Shown here one piece after another: positions 25,661-37,167 of a DNA stretch of 39,027 nucleotides (its first letter is position 1; the number at the start of each line of letters is the position of its first letter). The DNA lies in the NCBI RefSeq assembly GCF_018608325.1, contig NZ_JABAZW010000052.1, positions 74,520 to 113,546 of the forward strand, written 5' to 3'. The stretch comes from Brevundimonas sp. (lineage in GTDB: Bacteria > Pseudomonadota > Alphaproteobacteria > Caulobacterales > Caulobacteraceae). The translations under genes and the position numbers were made by a program. A model generated the notes under the pieces. That model had not been told where the DNA came from and made no database searches. It saw only the letters and a program-made list of their open reading frames with translations.

Positions 25661-28600
25661 TTGATCAAATCCAACTATCGCCGCGCTCTGCTGGCGACAT
25701 CCATCATTGGTGGTGCGGCTATGGCGATGGCGGCGTCGCCGTCATTTGCGCAAACGGCTGATCAATCCACCGAGGTGGGTGATATCGTCGTGACCGGTTC
25801 GCGCATCGCGCGTCAGGACTATCGTTCAACCAGCCCGATCGTCACGGTCTCGGCTGAGAATTTCCAGGCGACCGGTTCGGTCACGATCGACACTCTGATC
25901 AATGATCTACCGCAGTTCACGCCGTCGATTTCCTCGACGTCCAACAACCCTTCTAACGGTGGTCAGGCTAACATCAACCTGCGTAACCTGGGCACCAACC
26001 GCACGCTGGTTCTGATGAACGGCCGTCGTGTTGTTCCGTCCAACTCTTCTGGCGCGGTTGACGTCAACCTGATCCCGACGGCCCTGATCAAGAACGTCGA
26101 AATCATTTCCGGCGGCGCATCGGCGGCTTACGGTTCTGACGCCCTGGCTGGCGTGGCCAACTTCATTCTGGATGAGAATTTCCAGGGTGTTCAGTTCGAC
26201 GCGCAATATGGCGAAACGGATCGTAGCGACGGCAAGACCGAGAGCTTCTCGGTGACGGTCGGAGGCAACTTCGACAATGACAGGGGCAACCTGGTGCTGT
26301 CGCTGGCTCGTTCGACGCGTTCGGTGATCTATAACGCTGCTCGCGACTTCTCCGCGATTTCGGGTGCGTCCGGAGCGTCTCCGGTAGGATCGACTGTATT
26401 TGACTCTAACAACCTGCCCTTAGCGTCTGCAATCCACGCCTATTTTGGCAGCAATTCAGTCTCTAACACTGGTCAATTCGGTTTTAACAACGACGGGACC
26501 CTGTTCTCGTACGTTGGTAAGAACAATGTGAAGAACCCGCCTGGAGCTGGTATAGAGTATACGGCTCCTGGATCTGATTACACCTTCAACACCGGGCCTC
26601 TGAACTATCTTCAGCTTCCGCTAGAGCGTTACAGCGTCTATGGTGCTGGTCGATACAAGGTGAACGATAATGCTGAAGTTTACGCGAATGCGTTGTTCAC
26701 TCAGTATACGGCGGACAGTGAACTTGCGGCCAGCCCCGCAGCATCGGGAACTGGCTTCCGTGTGCCTTCGACTAACCCGTTTATTCCAGCTGATCTCCGT
26801 GGACTCTTGTCTTCACGCATGTACTCGGATCCGCGCCCCAATGCGGATGGCACCTTCCCGAGCGCGCCGGCACGGACCGTCGATCTTTATCGCCTGATTA
26901 CGCCACCGCAAGGACTTACCTCCGCTCAGCTGGCCGCCTACCGCGGGAACCGTGCGAACTATGAGGTCACACCTGGTGCACCTGCCCCTGGCGATGCCTC
27001 CTTCCTGTTGAACAAGCGCTTTACTTCGTTGGGTGGCCGTCACGCGACCGAAGATTACAATATCTACCAACTGACGACCGGTCTTCGCGGTCAGGTTCCT
27101 AACAGTTCATGGACGTATGACGTTTACGCGTCTTATGGTCGCGTTTCACAGATCACGTCGCAAACCGGCAACGTGTCTCGTTCGTCGGTTCAGCGCCTGC
27201 TCGATGCACCAGATGGCGGCAAGAGCCTCTGTGCTGGCGGCTTCAACCCGTTTGGTGATAACCCGCTTTCGGCTGAATGCATCAACTATATAGGTCGTTC
27301 GGCGCGTAACCAGAAGATCACTGAGCAACGCGTCATTGAAGCGACACTGCAGGGTAAGGCGTTCGACTTGCCGGCGGGTGAAGCGCGTGTAGCCGTTGGT
27401 GCGCAATATCGTCAGGACAACTACTCCTTTGGCGCTGACGCATCATTGGCGCAACAAAATGCGCTCGTTCCTCACCTCGGTGCTAATGGGCAGCCCGATG
27501 GCGGCAATGTCGGCGGCTCTGAAATCGCCGGATTCAACCCAACGCCGTCGCTGAAGGGGGCCACCAACTCCAAGGAGCTCTTCATCGAAGCGTTGGTTCC
27601 CCTGCTGACGAACCTGCCGTTCGTCGAGCAACTGGATCTGAACGTGGGTTATCGTTACGCCGATTACAACACGGCTGGCGGCACTCAGGCTTATCGTGCC
27701 GAGCTGGACTGGGCGATCGGCGGTGGCCTCCGTGCGCGTGGCGGTTACAGCCGCTCGGTCCGTGCGCCTTCGATTGGCGAACTGTTCGCGACTTCGGCGA
27801 CGCAGTTCCCGCAAATCGGTGCTCCCAGCGCAACGGGCACCGAAGGCGATCCTTGCGACATCCGCAGCAGTTATCGCAAGGGCGCCAATGCGGCCAAGGT
27901 TGAGGCGCTCTGCTTGGCGCAGGGCATTGCACAAAGCGCAATCGCTAATTTCCAGTACGCAAACAACCAGGTTGAAAGCCGTACTGGCGGCAACCCGAAT
28001 CTGAAGGAAGAAACTTCGGACAGCTGGTCTGGCGGTTTCGTCTATCAGTCGCGCTTTGCTTCGCCCTGGCTGTCGGGGCTGTCGGCTTCGATCGACTATT
28101 ATTCGATCGAAATCACCGATGCGATCGGCAATATCGCAGCCACTGATGCTTTGCGTGGCTGTTTCAACGCTACCGGCGAAAATCCGACATTCGACATCGG
28201 TAACAGCTACTGCCAGTTGTTCCGTCGTGATCCGCTCTCGGGCGGCATTGTCGGCGCCATCGAAAACCAGGCGAACCTAGGCGCGATCAAAACCTCGGGT
28301 GTGGACCTGCAAGCCGACTGGATTGTCAACCTGAGCGATGTCACCTCGCACAACTGGGGACGTCTGAAGTTCAACACGGTCATCAGCTGGCTGGAGAACT
28401 ATGAAGACAACGTCGTCGCGGGCGGCAAGTTCACCGACCGCACCGGCACGATCGCCAGCGCCTTCGGCAAGACCTTCCCTGAATGGAAGGCTCTGAGCTC
28501 GGTGACCTGGGCAAACGGTCCGTATTCGGTCGGCGCTCGCTGGCGTCGGGTGGGTGAGATCAATGTGATCAATACCAACATCATCCTGCCGTCGATCGAC

Positions 28601-28780
28601 TACTTCGACCTGAATGCTTCGTGGTCCGTGAACGACACGGTGTCGCTGCGTGCAGGTGTGAACAACCTGACCGACGAGCAGCCTAACGTCTACTCTCCGG
28701 GCGTTCAGGCGAACACCGATCCGTCGACTTACGATGTGCTCGGTCGTCGTTACTACGTCGGTCTGACCGCCAAGTTCTAA
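25661..28780 (+). CDS. TonB-dependent outer-membrane receptor 2
   Basis: About 1039 residues, paralogous to receptor 1. The start is a TTG at 25661 with GGAG eight bases upstream; the N-terminus (L)IKSNYRRALLATSIIGG ... PSFAQ is a signal peptide. Then come the TonB-box-like GDIVVTGSRIARQDYRST, the plug (NINLRNLGTNRTLVLMNGRR; GGASAAYGSDALAGVANFIL) and a barrel ending RRYYVGLTAKF. The ligand is unknown. Codons in about 26390-26900 look AT-richer than in the plug and the last third, which may be barrel recombination. An in-frame opening up to 25598 lies in the structured leader and is not part of the protein. Confidence 0.93.
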   Translation: MIKSNYRRALLATSIIGGAAMAMAASPSFAQTADQSTEVGDIVVTGSRIARQDYRSTSPIVTVSAENFQATGSVTIDTLINDLPQFTPSISSTSNNPSNGGQANINLRNLGTNRTLVLMNGRRVVPSNSSGAVDVNLIPTALIKNVEIISGGASAAYGSDALAGVANFILDENFQGVQFDAQYGETDRSDGKTESFSVTVGGNFDNDRGNLVLSLARSTRSVIYNAARDFSAISGASGASPVGSTVFDSNNLPLASAIHAYFGSNSVSNTGQFGFNNDGTLFSYVGKNNVKNPPGAGIEYTAPGSDYTFNTGPLNYLQLPLERYSVYGAGRYKVNDNAEVYANALFTQYTADSELAASPAASGTGFRVPSTNPFIPADLRGLLSSRMYSDPRPNADGTFPSAPARTVDLYRLITPPQGLTSAQLAAYRGNRANYEVTPGAPAPGDASFLLNKRFTSLGGRHATEDYNIYQLTTGLRGQVPNSSWTYDVYASYGRVSQITSQTGNVSRSSVQRLLDAPDGGKSLCAGGFNPFGDNPLSAECINYIGRSARNQKITEQRVIEATLQGKAFDLPAGEARVAVGAQYRQDNYSFGADASLAQQNALVPHLGANGQPDGGNVGGSEIAGFNPTPSLKGATNSKELFIEALVPLLTNLPFVEQLDLNVGYRYADYNTAGGTQAYRAELDWAIGGGLRARGGYSRSVRAPSIGELFATSATQFPQIGAPSATGTEGDPCDIRSSYRKGANAAKVEALCLAQGIAQSAIANFQYANNQVESRTGGNPNLKEETSDSWSGGFVYQSRFASPWLSGLSASIDYYSIEITDAIGNIAATDALRGCFNATGENPTFDIGNSYCQLFRRDPLSGGIVGAIENQANLGAIKTSGVDLQADWIVNLSDVTSHNWGRLKFNTVISWLENYEDNVVAGGKFTDRTGTIASAFGKTFPEWKALSSVTWANGPYSVGARWRRVGEINVINTNIILPSIDYFDLNASWSVNDTVSLRAGVNNLTDEQPNVYSPGVQANTDPSTYDVLGRRYYVGLTAKF

Positions 28781-28805
28781 GGCTGGTTCAAGACCTATAG
28801 ACTGA

Positions 28806-28835
28806 GGCGGCGGAGCAACGCTCCGCCGCCTTTTT
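28806..28835 (+). terminator. Rho-independent terminator of receptor 2
   Basis: Perfect 11-bp arms ggcggcggagc (28806-28816) and gctccgccgcc (28820-28830) with a three-base loop are followed by TTTTT. It lies 25 bases after the stop codon. Confidence 0.9.
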
Positions 28836-28921
28836 CGTGTTAGCGTCGCCGTATTAAAACCATTCCGGCGGGGGAGCGTTGATGCTCGCCGCTCTGATTG
28901 CGGCGCAATTTAAGGAAGATC

Positions 28922-29488
28922 ATGCTGAAAGTTCTGGTTCCCGGTATCGCTGTGCTGTCGCTGTTGGCGGCGGGGTCTGCTGTTTCGCAGGATCAGGATG
29001 GTCCGATCGTCACCAACCGTTCGAACGAAAGCGCGGATGCGCTGAAGATGCGGGAGGCGATCGCCTATTCCAACACCTTGCCGCGCGGAGCGCCGACGCA
29101 GGATTATCCGCTGGTGGCCTGGTGCGATGCGCTGGTCACCGGCCACGCAGATTTGGGCGATACGCTGACCAACCGCTCGCCTGAGGATACGGAACTGGTG
29201 CGGCTGGGTCGTCTGGAGGCTCAGGACTTCCGTGGCGCGCTGGCGGCGGCTGAACCGCGTCAGACGGCGGCGGTCAAGGCGGCGGCGCAGCAGGCGGCGG
29301 CAGCGGCCAAGGCGCAGTGGGCGCCGTTGCTGGCCAGTCAGGACGAGGCGGCGCGCAGCCAGTCGTTCGGCCTGTTCTACGGTCTGCCGGGGCGTTGCGA
29401 ACACGCGGCACGCCGCATCCGGAATAACATCACCACCCCGCCCGCGACGCCTGCGGACGTGGGTCTGGAAGAGCCTGCGGCCAACTGA
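28922..29488 (+). CDS. Secreted protein of unknown function downstream of receptor 2
   Basis: A 188-residue protein from ATG 28922 with AAGGA five bases upstream; the signal peptide is MLKVLVPGIAVLSLLAAGSA, with cleavage near AVSQ. The mature part contains DYPLVAWCDALVTGHADLGD, an Ala-rich helical stretch (AAVKAAAQQAAAAAKAQ) and FGLFYGLPGRCEHAARRIR. Two cysteines could pair. I recognise no family. It lies beyond the receptor 2 terminator, so it probably has its own promoter. It is convergent with the C-terminal half of MetH. Confidence 0.72.
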   Translation: MLKVLVPGIAVLSLLAAGSAVSQDQDGPIVTNRSNESADALKMREAIAYSNTLPRGAPTQDYPLVAWCDALVTGHADLGDTLTNRSPEDTELVRLGRLEAQDFRGALAAAEPRQTAAVKAAAQQAAAAAKAQWAPLLASQDEAARSQSFGLFYGLPGRCEHAARRIRNNITTPPATPADVGLEEPAAN

Positions 29489-29527
29489 TCCGACCTGTAG
29501 TTACGCAACGGCGGTCTGGGCTCGCGC

Positions 29528-32193
<2,666 letters not shown>

Positions 32194-32194
<1 letters not shown>

Positions 32195-32673
32195 TACTTG
32201 AGGCCGGTTCGGATCAGGTTCAGGGAGGTGACCCACGCGGCGGGATCGTCTTCGTTCCAGAGTTCAGCTAGTTCAGAATTTTGCTCAATTCGGGATAGTG
32301 CAGTGTTTGCTGCACGTAACAGGTCAGGAGATGGTGCTTCCAGAATGCTGATAGTGGCGCGCCCCTCCGTCGGCAGTGTATCGAACCGTTGTTGGTGAAC
32401 CGCAGCTACGATAGCTGCTGCGGCGATTGCGACCGAAGCCGTATCGGCATCAACTCGTCTAGACCTGGCCGTTACCGCGAAAGCTTTACGAACGCTTTCC
32501 CAACTGGGCTTTTCAGAAAATTCTAAATACCAATCGCTCGCCGTGTCATTGTCGAACGGTCCAATATCCCAAGTTCCTCGGAATGCTGATGCCGCGCTCA
32601 TGTAGGCGCTGACGGTAATCGTACTGGGAGGGGACAGAGGTGCTGTCAGAAGGGCGAAAGACAGGAGTATCAT
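32194..32673 (-). CDS. DUF4259 protein inserted between the two MetH halves
   Basis: A 159-residue protein. [20 protein letters not shown] and the end [20 protein letters not shown] are the ends of the DUF4259 family, of unknown function. ATG 32673 overlaps the MetH N-half stop (TGATG), and its TAA overlaps the MetH C-half start (TAATG). From this start the first 24 residues ([23 protein letters not shown]) look like a weak signal peptide; the family core would start at Met about 25 (position 32601), but no ribosome binding site supports that. Base composition is clearly AT-richer than the flanking met genes, suggesting acquisition. A link to methionine synthesis is not implied by the family. 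Confidence 0.82.
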
Positions 32674-33767
32674 CACGACGCCAACTCGAAGGGTTCAAGC
32701 CCGCTTAAGCGTAGGGCCACGGGGCGTTCCGGGATGGCGCGCGGCTTCAGCGGGGCGACTTCCTGGGCGACGTGACTGATATGGTCCGGCGTGGTGCCGC
32801 AGCAGCCGCCGACGATGTTGACCAGGCCGGAGGCGGCCCATTCCTCGATGAAGTGGGCGGTTTCGTGGGGCTGTTCGTCGTACTGGCCCATGGCGTTGGG
32901 CAGGCCCGCATTGGGATAGGCGGCGACAAGCGTGTCGGCGACGCGGCTCAGTTCGGCGATGAAGGGGCGCATCAAATCGGCGCCCAGCGCGCAGTTGAAG
33001 CCCACGGCGAAGGGTTTGGCGTGGCGCACGCTGTTCCAGAAACCCTCAGCGGTCTGGCCCGACAGGGTGCGGCCCGAGCGGTCGGTGATGGTGCCGGAAA
33101 TCCAGATGGGGAGGGGATCGAGCCCCTCGTCCTCCAGGTCCTTGATCGCCTTGATGCAGGCCTTGCAGTTCAGCGTGTCGGTGATGGTCTCGATCAGATA
33201 GAGGTCCACACCGCCTTCGTTCAGGGCCTTCACCTGCTGGCGATAGGCCTCGTAAACCTGATCGAAGGTGACCAGACGCGCGCCGGGGTCGTTCACGTCG
33301 GACGACATCGACAGCATCTTGTTCAGTGGGCCGATGGAGCCGGCGGCGAAGCGGGGCTTGTGCGGCTCCTTCTCGGTCCAGTGGTCGGCGGCGGCGCGGG
33401 CCAGTTTGGCGCCTTCCAGATTGATGTCCCAGACCGCCTGCGCATCCAGCGCATAGTCGTCCTGGGCGATGGTGGTCGCCGAGAAGGTGTTGGTCTCGGA
33501 AATGTCGGCGCCCGCTGCGTAATACTGGTCGTGCAGGTCGGCGATGATGTCGGGGCGGGTGATGCAGAGGATGTCGTTATTCCCCTTCATCTGGTGCTTT
33601 TCATCATAGCCGTTGGCGGTGACGAAGCGCTCGCCGCGGAAGTCGGATTCGTCCAGTCCGCGACGCTGAATCATCACGCCCCATGATCCGTCGAGGACCA
33701 GAATCCGTTCCTTGGCCGCGGCGTGCAGGGCGGCGATCCGTTCCGGGCGTGTCAGGGGGGAAGTCAT
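32673..33767 (-). CDS. metH: Methionine synthase, N-terminal homocysteine methyltransferase half
   Basis: 364 residues. This is the homocysteine-binding barrel: [17 protein letters not shown] at the start, [29 protein letters not shown] (zinc ligand Cys259) and [12 protein letters not shown] (Cys322 and Cys323), the complete zinc site. It lacks the folate and B12 domains, which are encoded by the second half. It starts with ATG overlapping the metF stop (TAATG) and ends with a stop overlapping the DUF4259 start (TGATG). Both halves are needed for MetH activity. Confidence 0.94.
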   Translation of the reverse strand: MTSPLTRPERIAALHAAAKERILVLDGSWGVMIQRRGLDESDFRGERFVTANGYDEKHQMKGNNDILCITRPDIIADLHDQYYAAGADISETNTFSATTIAQDDYALDAQAVWDINLEGAKLARAAADHWTEKEPHKPRFAAGSIGPLNKMLSMSSDVNDPGARLVTFDQVYEAYRQQVKALNEGGVDLYLIETITDTLNCKACIKAIKDLEDEGLDPLPIWISGTITDRSGRTLSGQTAEGFWNSVRHAKPFAVGFNCALGADLMRPFIAELSRVADTLVAAYPNAGLPNAMGQYDEQPHETAHFIEEWAASGLVNIVGGCCGTTPDHISHVAQEVAPLKPRAIPERPVALRLSGLEPFELAS

Positions 33768-34708
33768 TAGGCGACAGCCTTGGTTTCACGCACGCCCAGC
33801 ACCCGGCAGATGGCATAGACCAGATCGGCGCGGTTCAGGGTGTAGAAGTGGAAATCGCTGAAGCCCTCTTCCTGCAGGCGGGCGCAGGTTTCGGCGGCGA
33901 CCGAGGCGGACAGCAGCTTGCGTGTCTCGGGGTCGTCGTCCAGCCCGTCGAAATGGCCTGCCAGCCACTCCGGCACCGATGCGCCGCATGAGCCGCACAT
34001 CCGCTTCAGGCCGTTGAAGTTGGATACCGGCATGACGCCGGGGATCAGCGGAATGGTCACGCCCGCCGCCCGCACCCGGTCGCGGAAGCGTAAGAAAGCG
34101 TCGATGTCGAAGAAGAACTGGCTGACGGCGCGGGTGGCGCCTGCATCCACCTTGGCCTTCAGCACATCGATGTCGTGGTCGATGGAGGGGCTTTCGGGGT
34201 GGCGTTCGGGGTAGGCGCCGACCGTGACGTCGAAGCCCCCGACGCGGCTGATGGCGGCGGTCAATTCGGTGGCGTTGGCGTAGCCGTCGGCGCGGGGTTG
34301 ATAGGCGCCGCCGATGCCGGATGCGCCGGGCGGATCGCCGCGCAGGGCGACGATATGATCGACGCCGATGGCCTTATAGCCCTCGATGACCTCATCGACC
34401 TCGTCGCGGCTGGCGTCGACGCAGGTCAGGTGAGCGGCGGGGCGCAGAGAGGTTTCGGCGATGATGCGCTGGACTGTGCGGTGGGTCCGTTCGCGGGTCG
34501 AGCCGCCGGCTCCATAGGTGACCGAGACGAAGGCGGGGTTCAGCGGCTCCAGCCGTCGAATGGCTTTCCACAGATTGGCCTCGGCCTCGTCGGATTTGGG
34601 CGGGAAGAATTCGAACGAGATGCGCACCTCGTTGCGGTTCGAACCCGCACGAGCGACGGGGCCGAGCGGGGAGAGCAGCAGGGCGCGGGCTTCAGATAAG
34701 GAGGCCAT
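33767..34708 (-). CDS. metF: Methylenetetrahydrofolate reductase
   Basis: A 313-residue flavoprotein. SFEFFPPKSDEAEANLWKAI opens the barrel, followed by FVSVTYGAGGSTRERT, HIVALRGDPPG, GAYPERHPESPS (folate/NADH site) and QFFFDIDAFLRF. It reduces 5,10-methylene-THF to 5-methyl-THF, the methyl donor for MetH encoded just downstream. Start and stop overlap the neighbouring genes by one base (TGATG upstream, TAATG downstream), so the operon is tightly coupled. Confidence 0.96.
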   Translation of the reverse strand: MASLSEARALLLSPLGPVARAGSNRNEVRISFEFFPPKSDEAEANLWKAIRRLEPLNPAFVSVTYGAGGSTRERTHRTVQRIIAETSLRPAAHLTCVDASRDEVDEVIEGYKAIGVDHIVALRGDPPGASGIGGAYQPRADGYANATELTAAISRVGGFDVTVGAYPERHPESPSIDHDIDVLKAKVDAGATRAVSQFFFDIDAFLRFRDRVRAAGVTIPLIPGVMPVSNFNGLKRMCGSCGASVPEWLAGHFDGLDDDPETRKLLSASVAAETCARLQEEGFSDFHFYTLNRADLVYAICRVLGVRETKAVA

Positions 34709-35667
34709 CAGGCGGTCTTTCTGTCCTGGAGGCGGCGTTCCGCTGTCCAGATGGTCACGGTCAGGCCCTCGGCGTCGTGCGGCAGGGCGATGGGGGCGGA
34801 CGGCGACAAGCCGCCATCCTGCAGCCAGCCGTTGATCTCGCTGTCAGCGAAACCGAGGCGGCGATGCTGGTGGGCCTCGCGCATGTGTTCGAAATCGTGC
34901 GGGGCGAAGTCGATGATGACCAGACGCCCGCCCGGGCTGACCAGACGGCAGGCTTCTGCGACAGCGGCGGCGGGATCAGACAGGTAATGCAGCACCTGAT
35001 GCACGATCACCAGATCGGCGCTGGCGGCGGGCAGGCGGGTGGCGAAGATGTCGCCGTGACGCAGTTCGACCTGCTCCACGCCTGCCTTGGTGACATTGGT
35101 GCGGGCGATGTTGAGCATGTTCTGGCTGAGGTCTAGCCCGACCGACATTTTCGCCTTCTTACCGAACAGGGTCAGCATCCGGCCCGAGCCGGTGCCCAGA
35201 TCGACGACGCGCTCGAACGGGCCGGGGCCGACGGCCTTCTCCAGCGCGGCCTCGACGGCGCTTTCGCTGACATAGAGGCTGCGCAGGCGGTCCCACTGGG
35301 GCGCGACCTGTTCGAAATAGCTGACGGCGGCTTCCTCACGATCCTTGCGGACTTCGTCGAGGCGGCGGTGATCGGCTTCACCGGCGTCTTCGGCCAGGAT
35401 GTCCAGCACGGTGTCGATCAGGCGGCGGGCCTGAGCGTCGTGCGACAGGCGGTAGTAAACGCGGGCGCCATCGGGAAAACGCTCGATCAGACCGGCGTCG
35501 GTCATCAGCTTCAGATGACGCGAGACGCGGGGCTGGCTTTGGTCCAGAATCCGCGACATCTCCATGACCGAAAGCTCTTCTCCCGCCAGCAGCGAGAGGA
35601 CGCGCAGGCGGGTCGGCTCGCCAGCGGCGCGCAGGGCTTCGACAGTCTGATCAGCGGACAGGCTCAT
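34708..35667 (-). CDS. ArsR-type HTH regulator fused to a SAM-methyltransferase-like domain
   Basis: A 319-residue protein from ATG 35667. Residues about 5-75 form an ArsR winged helix (RAAGEPTRLRVLSLLAGEEL; RILDQSQPRVSRHLKLM) without metal-binding cysteines in the recognition helix. Residues about 130-270 form a class I methyltransferase fold with the SAM loop VVDLGTGSGRMLTLFGKKA and SADLVIVHQVLHYLSDPAAA. It heads the metF-metH operon, so it probably senses SAM or SAH and controls the methionine cycle, as SahR-type ArsR regulators do. Whether the methyltransferase domain is active or only a ligand sensor cannot be seen. The ATG at 35667 abuts a palindromic operator. Confidence 0.88.
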   Translation of the reverse strand: MSLSADQTVEALRAAGEPTRLRVLSLLAGEELSVMEMSRILDQSQPRVSRHLKLMTDAGLIERFPDGARVYYRLSHDAQARRLIDTVLDILAEDAGEADHRRLDEVRKDREEAAVSYFEQVAPQWDRLRSLYVSESAVEAALEKAVGPGPFERVVDLGTGSGRMLTLFGKKAKMSVGLDLSQNMLNIARTNVTKAGVEQVELRHGDIFATRLPAASADLVIVHQVLHYLSDPAAAVAEACRLVSPGGRLVIIDFAPHDFEHMREAHQHRRLGFADSEINGWLQDGGLSPSAPIALPHDAEGLTVTIWTAERRLQDRKTA

Positions 35668-35703
35668 GCGATCATATAAAGATATCCTTATATGATTTGG
35701 CAA
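35667..35703 (-). promoter_or_regulatory. Palindromic operator and promoter of the met operon, predicted leaderless
   Basis: The 26-bp stretch 35671-35696 is a near-perfect palindrome: nine-base arms ATCATATAA and TTATATGAT, with 12 of 13 positions paired overall. On the minus strand TTGCCA (35703-35698) and TTTATA (35680-35675) are 17 bases apart and make a good promoter. Seven bases later comes the A of the regulator's ATG (35667), so the predicted transcript starts at the start codon. The palindrome covers the spacer and -10, so the bound regulator would block transcription. ATATAAAGATAT inside it resembles the AT-rich SahR sites described in other proteobacteria. Confidence 0.65.
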
Positions 35704-35786
35704 GTGAAATCGGTTCTCTGACAGCCATGCGACGGGAAAACTTCGTGCGCCCGTTCAAGGATTCACAGCCCATTTGGAGTGATCCC

Positions 35787-36209
35787 ATGCGTATCCTGCT
35801 GATTACCGCCTTCGCCGCCGCTGTTGCTGGCCCGGCGCTGGCCCAGAGCGATTTCCCCGAGCCGCCGCCGATGGGGGGCGGACAATGGGGCGGGGGCCAA
35901 GGTGGCGGCCAGGGCGGAGGGCAGTGGGGGGGAATGCGTCCGCCGGAACGTGAAAATCTGGCCCAGTTTCAGGCGCGTATGGGACAGTTGTTCGAACGTC
36001 TGGACGCCAACAATGACGGCGTGGTCGATGCGGCCGAACTGGCCAATGGTCGCGGCGGGCGGATGCTGACCCGGTTCGACACGGATGGCGACGGCCGGAT
36101 CACGCGGGCCGAGTTCGATGCGGGCGTTCAGGCCGAGTTCAAGACGCTGGACAAGAACGGCGACGGCGTCATCACCGCCGATGAACGGCCCCAGCGCCCG
36201 CAGCGTTGA
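35787..36209 (+). CDS. Secreted EF-hand calcium-binding protein
   Basis: A 140-residue protein. Signal peptide MRILLITAFAAAVAGPALAQ; residues about 29-49 are Gly/Gln/Trp-rich (GGGQWGGGQGGGQ). Three canonical EF-hand loops follow: DANNDGVVDAAE (73-84), DTDGDGRITRAE (98-109) and DKNGDGVITADE (122-133), each with Asp at position 1 and Glu at position 12. It probably binds calcium in the periplasm. ATG 35787 has GGAG seven bases upstream; an in-frame opening further upstream lies over the met promoter and is not coding. It ends two bases from the convergent dehydrogenase gene. Confidence 0.88.
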   Translation: MRILLITAFAAAVAGPALAQSDFPEPPPMGGGQWGGGQGGGQGGGQWGGMRPPERENLAQFQARMGQLFERLDANNDGVVDAAELANGRGGRMLTRFDTDGDGRITRAEFDAGVQAEFKTLDKNGDGVITADERPQRPQR

Positions 36210-36211
36210 GG

Positions 36212-37138
36212 TCAGGCGACGGGCGTCTTCAGCGGTTCTCCTGCGAAATGCGCCTGAAGGTTCTGGATCAGAAGCACCAACATGCCCTGCACCCCGGCGG
36301 TCGTGGCCCCGGCGGTGTGGGGTGTCAGGACGAGGTTCGGCACATTGGCCCAACGGGTCGGATCGGTCGGCTCATCGATGAAGACGTCCAGCGCGGCCTG
36401 ACCCAGCGCGCCGGATTTCAGCGCGGCGATCAGGGCGTCTTCGTCCACCACCTGTCCGCGCGAGACATTGACCAGCAGGCCGTCCGAGCCCAGCGCGTCG
36501 AGGATTTCGCGGGAGATCAGGCCGCGATTGCTCTCATCCGCCTTGCAGGCGACGACCAGAATGTCGCTGGCCTTGGCCAGCGCCAGCAGGCTGTCGGCGC
36601 GCGGCCATTCGGCCTCATGCGGACGCGGCCCCCACCAACTGACCGTCATGCGGAAGGCTTCGGCGCGTTTGGCGACGGCCTTGCCGATATGGCCCAGACC
36701 GACGATGCCTAGCTTCTGTCCGCCGATGGAGGCGGTGATGTTGCGGGTCTCGACCTTCCATTCGCCGCTGCGGACCTGACGATCGCCGGAGACGATCTGG
36801 CGGCGGGCGGACAGGATCAGACCCAGGGCGTGATCGGCGACGTCTTCGTGATTGACGCCCGGCGCATGGCTGACAGGCAGGCCGCGCGAACGGCACCATT
36901 CGATGTCGATGCCGTCATAGCCCGCGGTGAAACAGGCGATGAGGCTGAGGTTCGGAAGCTGTTCGATCAGCGCCTTGTCCAGCGGCGCTTCGCCGGCGAC
37001 GATCAGGGCGCGGATATCGTGGGCGGCCTCGATCGGCGGGCCTTCCCAGAAACGGTAGACGTCATAGGCGCTTTCCAGAAAACCGGAGAGCGGGGCGAGA
37101 TGCCGCTGCATGATAAGAACGGCGGGGCGTTGGGTCAT
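36212..37138 (-). CDS. D-isomer-specific 2-hydroxyacid dehydrogenase
   Basis: A 308-residue NAD(P)-dependent enzyme with the usual two-domain order. Motifs are the Rossmann loop IVGLGHIGKAVAKRA, the catalytic Arg in VNVSRGQVVDED, the Glu in LDVFIDEP and the His in LTPHTAGATT. Members reduce glyoxylate, hydroxypyruvate or other 2-oxoacids; the substrate is uncertain, with hydroxypyruvate/glyoxylate reductase the best guess. AGGAG lies seven bases before ATG 37138. It follows ettA by 29 bases on the same strand and may be cotranscribed with it. Confidence 0.91.
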   Translation of the reverse strand: MTQRPAVLIMQRHLAPLSGFLESAYDVYRFWEGPPIEAAHDIRALIVAGEAPLDKALIEQLPNLSLIACFTAGYDGIDIEWCRSRGLPVSHAPGVNHEDVADHALGLILSARRQIVSGDRQVRSGEWKVETRNITASIGGQKLGIVGLGHIGKAVAKRAEAFRMTVSWWGPRPHEAEWPRADSLLALAKASDILVVACKADESNRGLISREILDALGSDGLLVNVSRGQVVDEDALIAALKSGALGQAALDVFIDEPTDPTRWANVPNLVLTPHTAGATTAGVQGMLVLLIQNLQAHFAGEPLKTPVA

Positions 37139-37167
37139 GCAGCGGCTCCTCTTTATCGATCAGTCGA

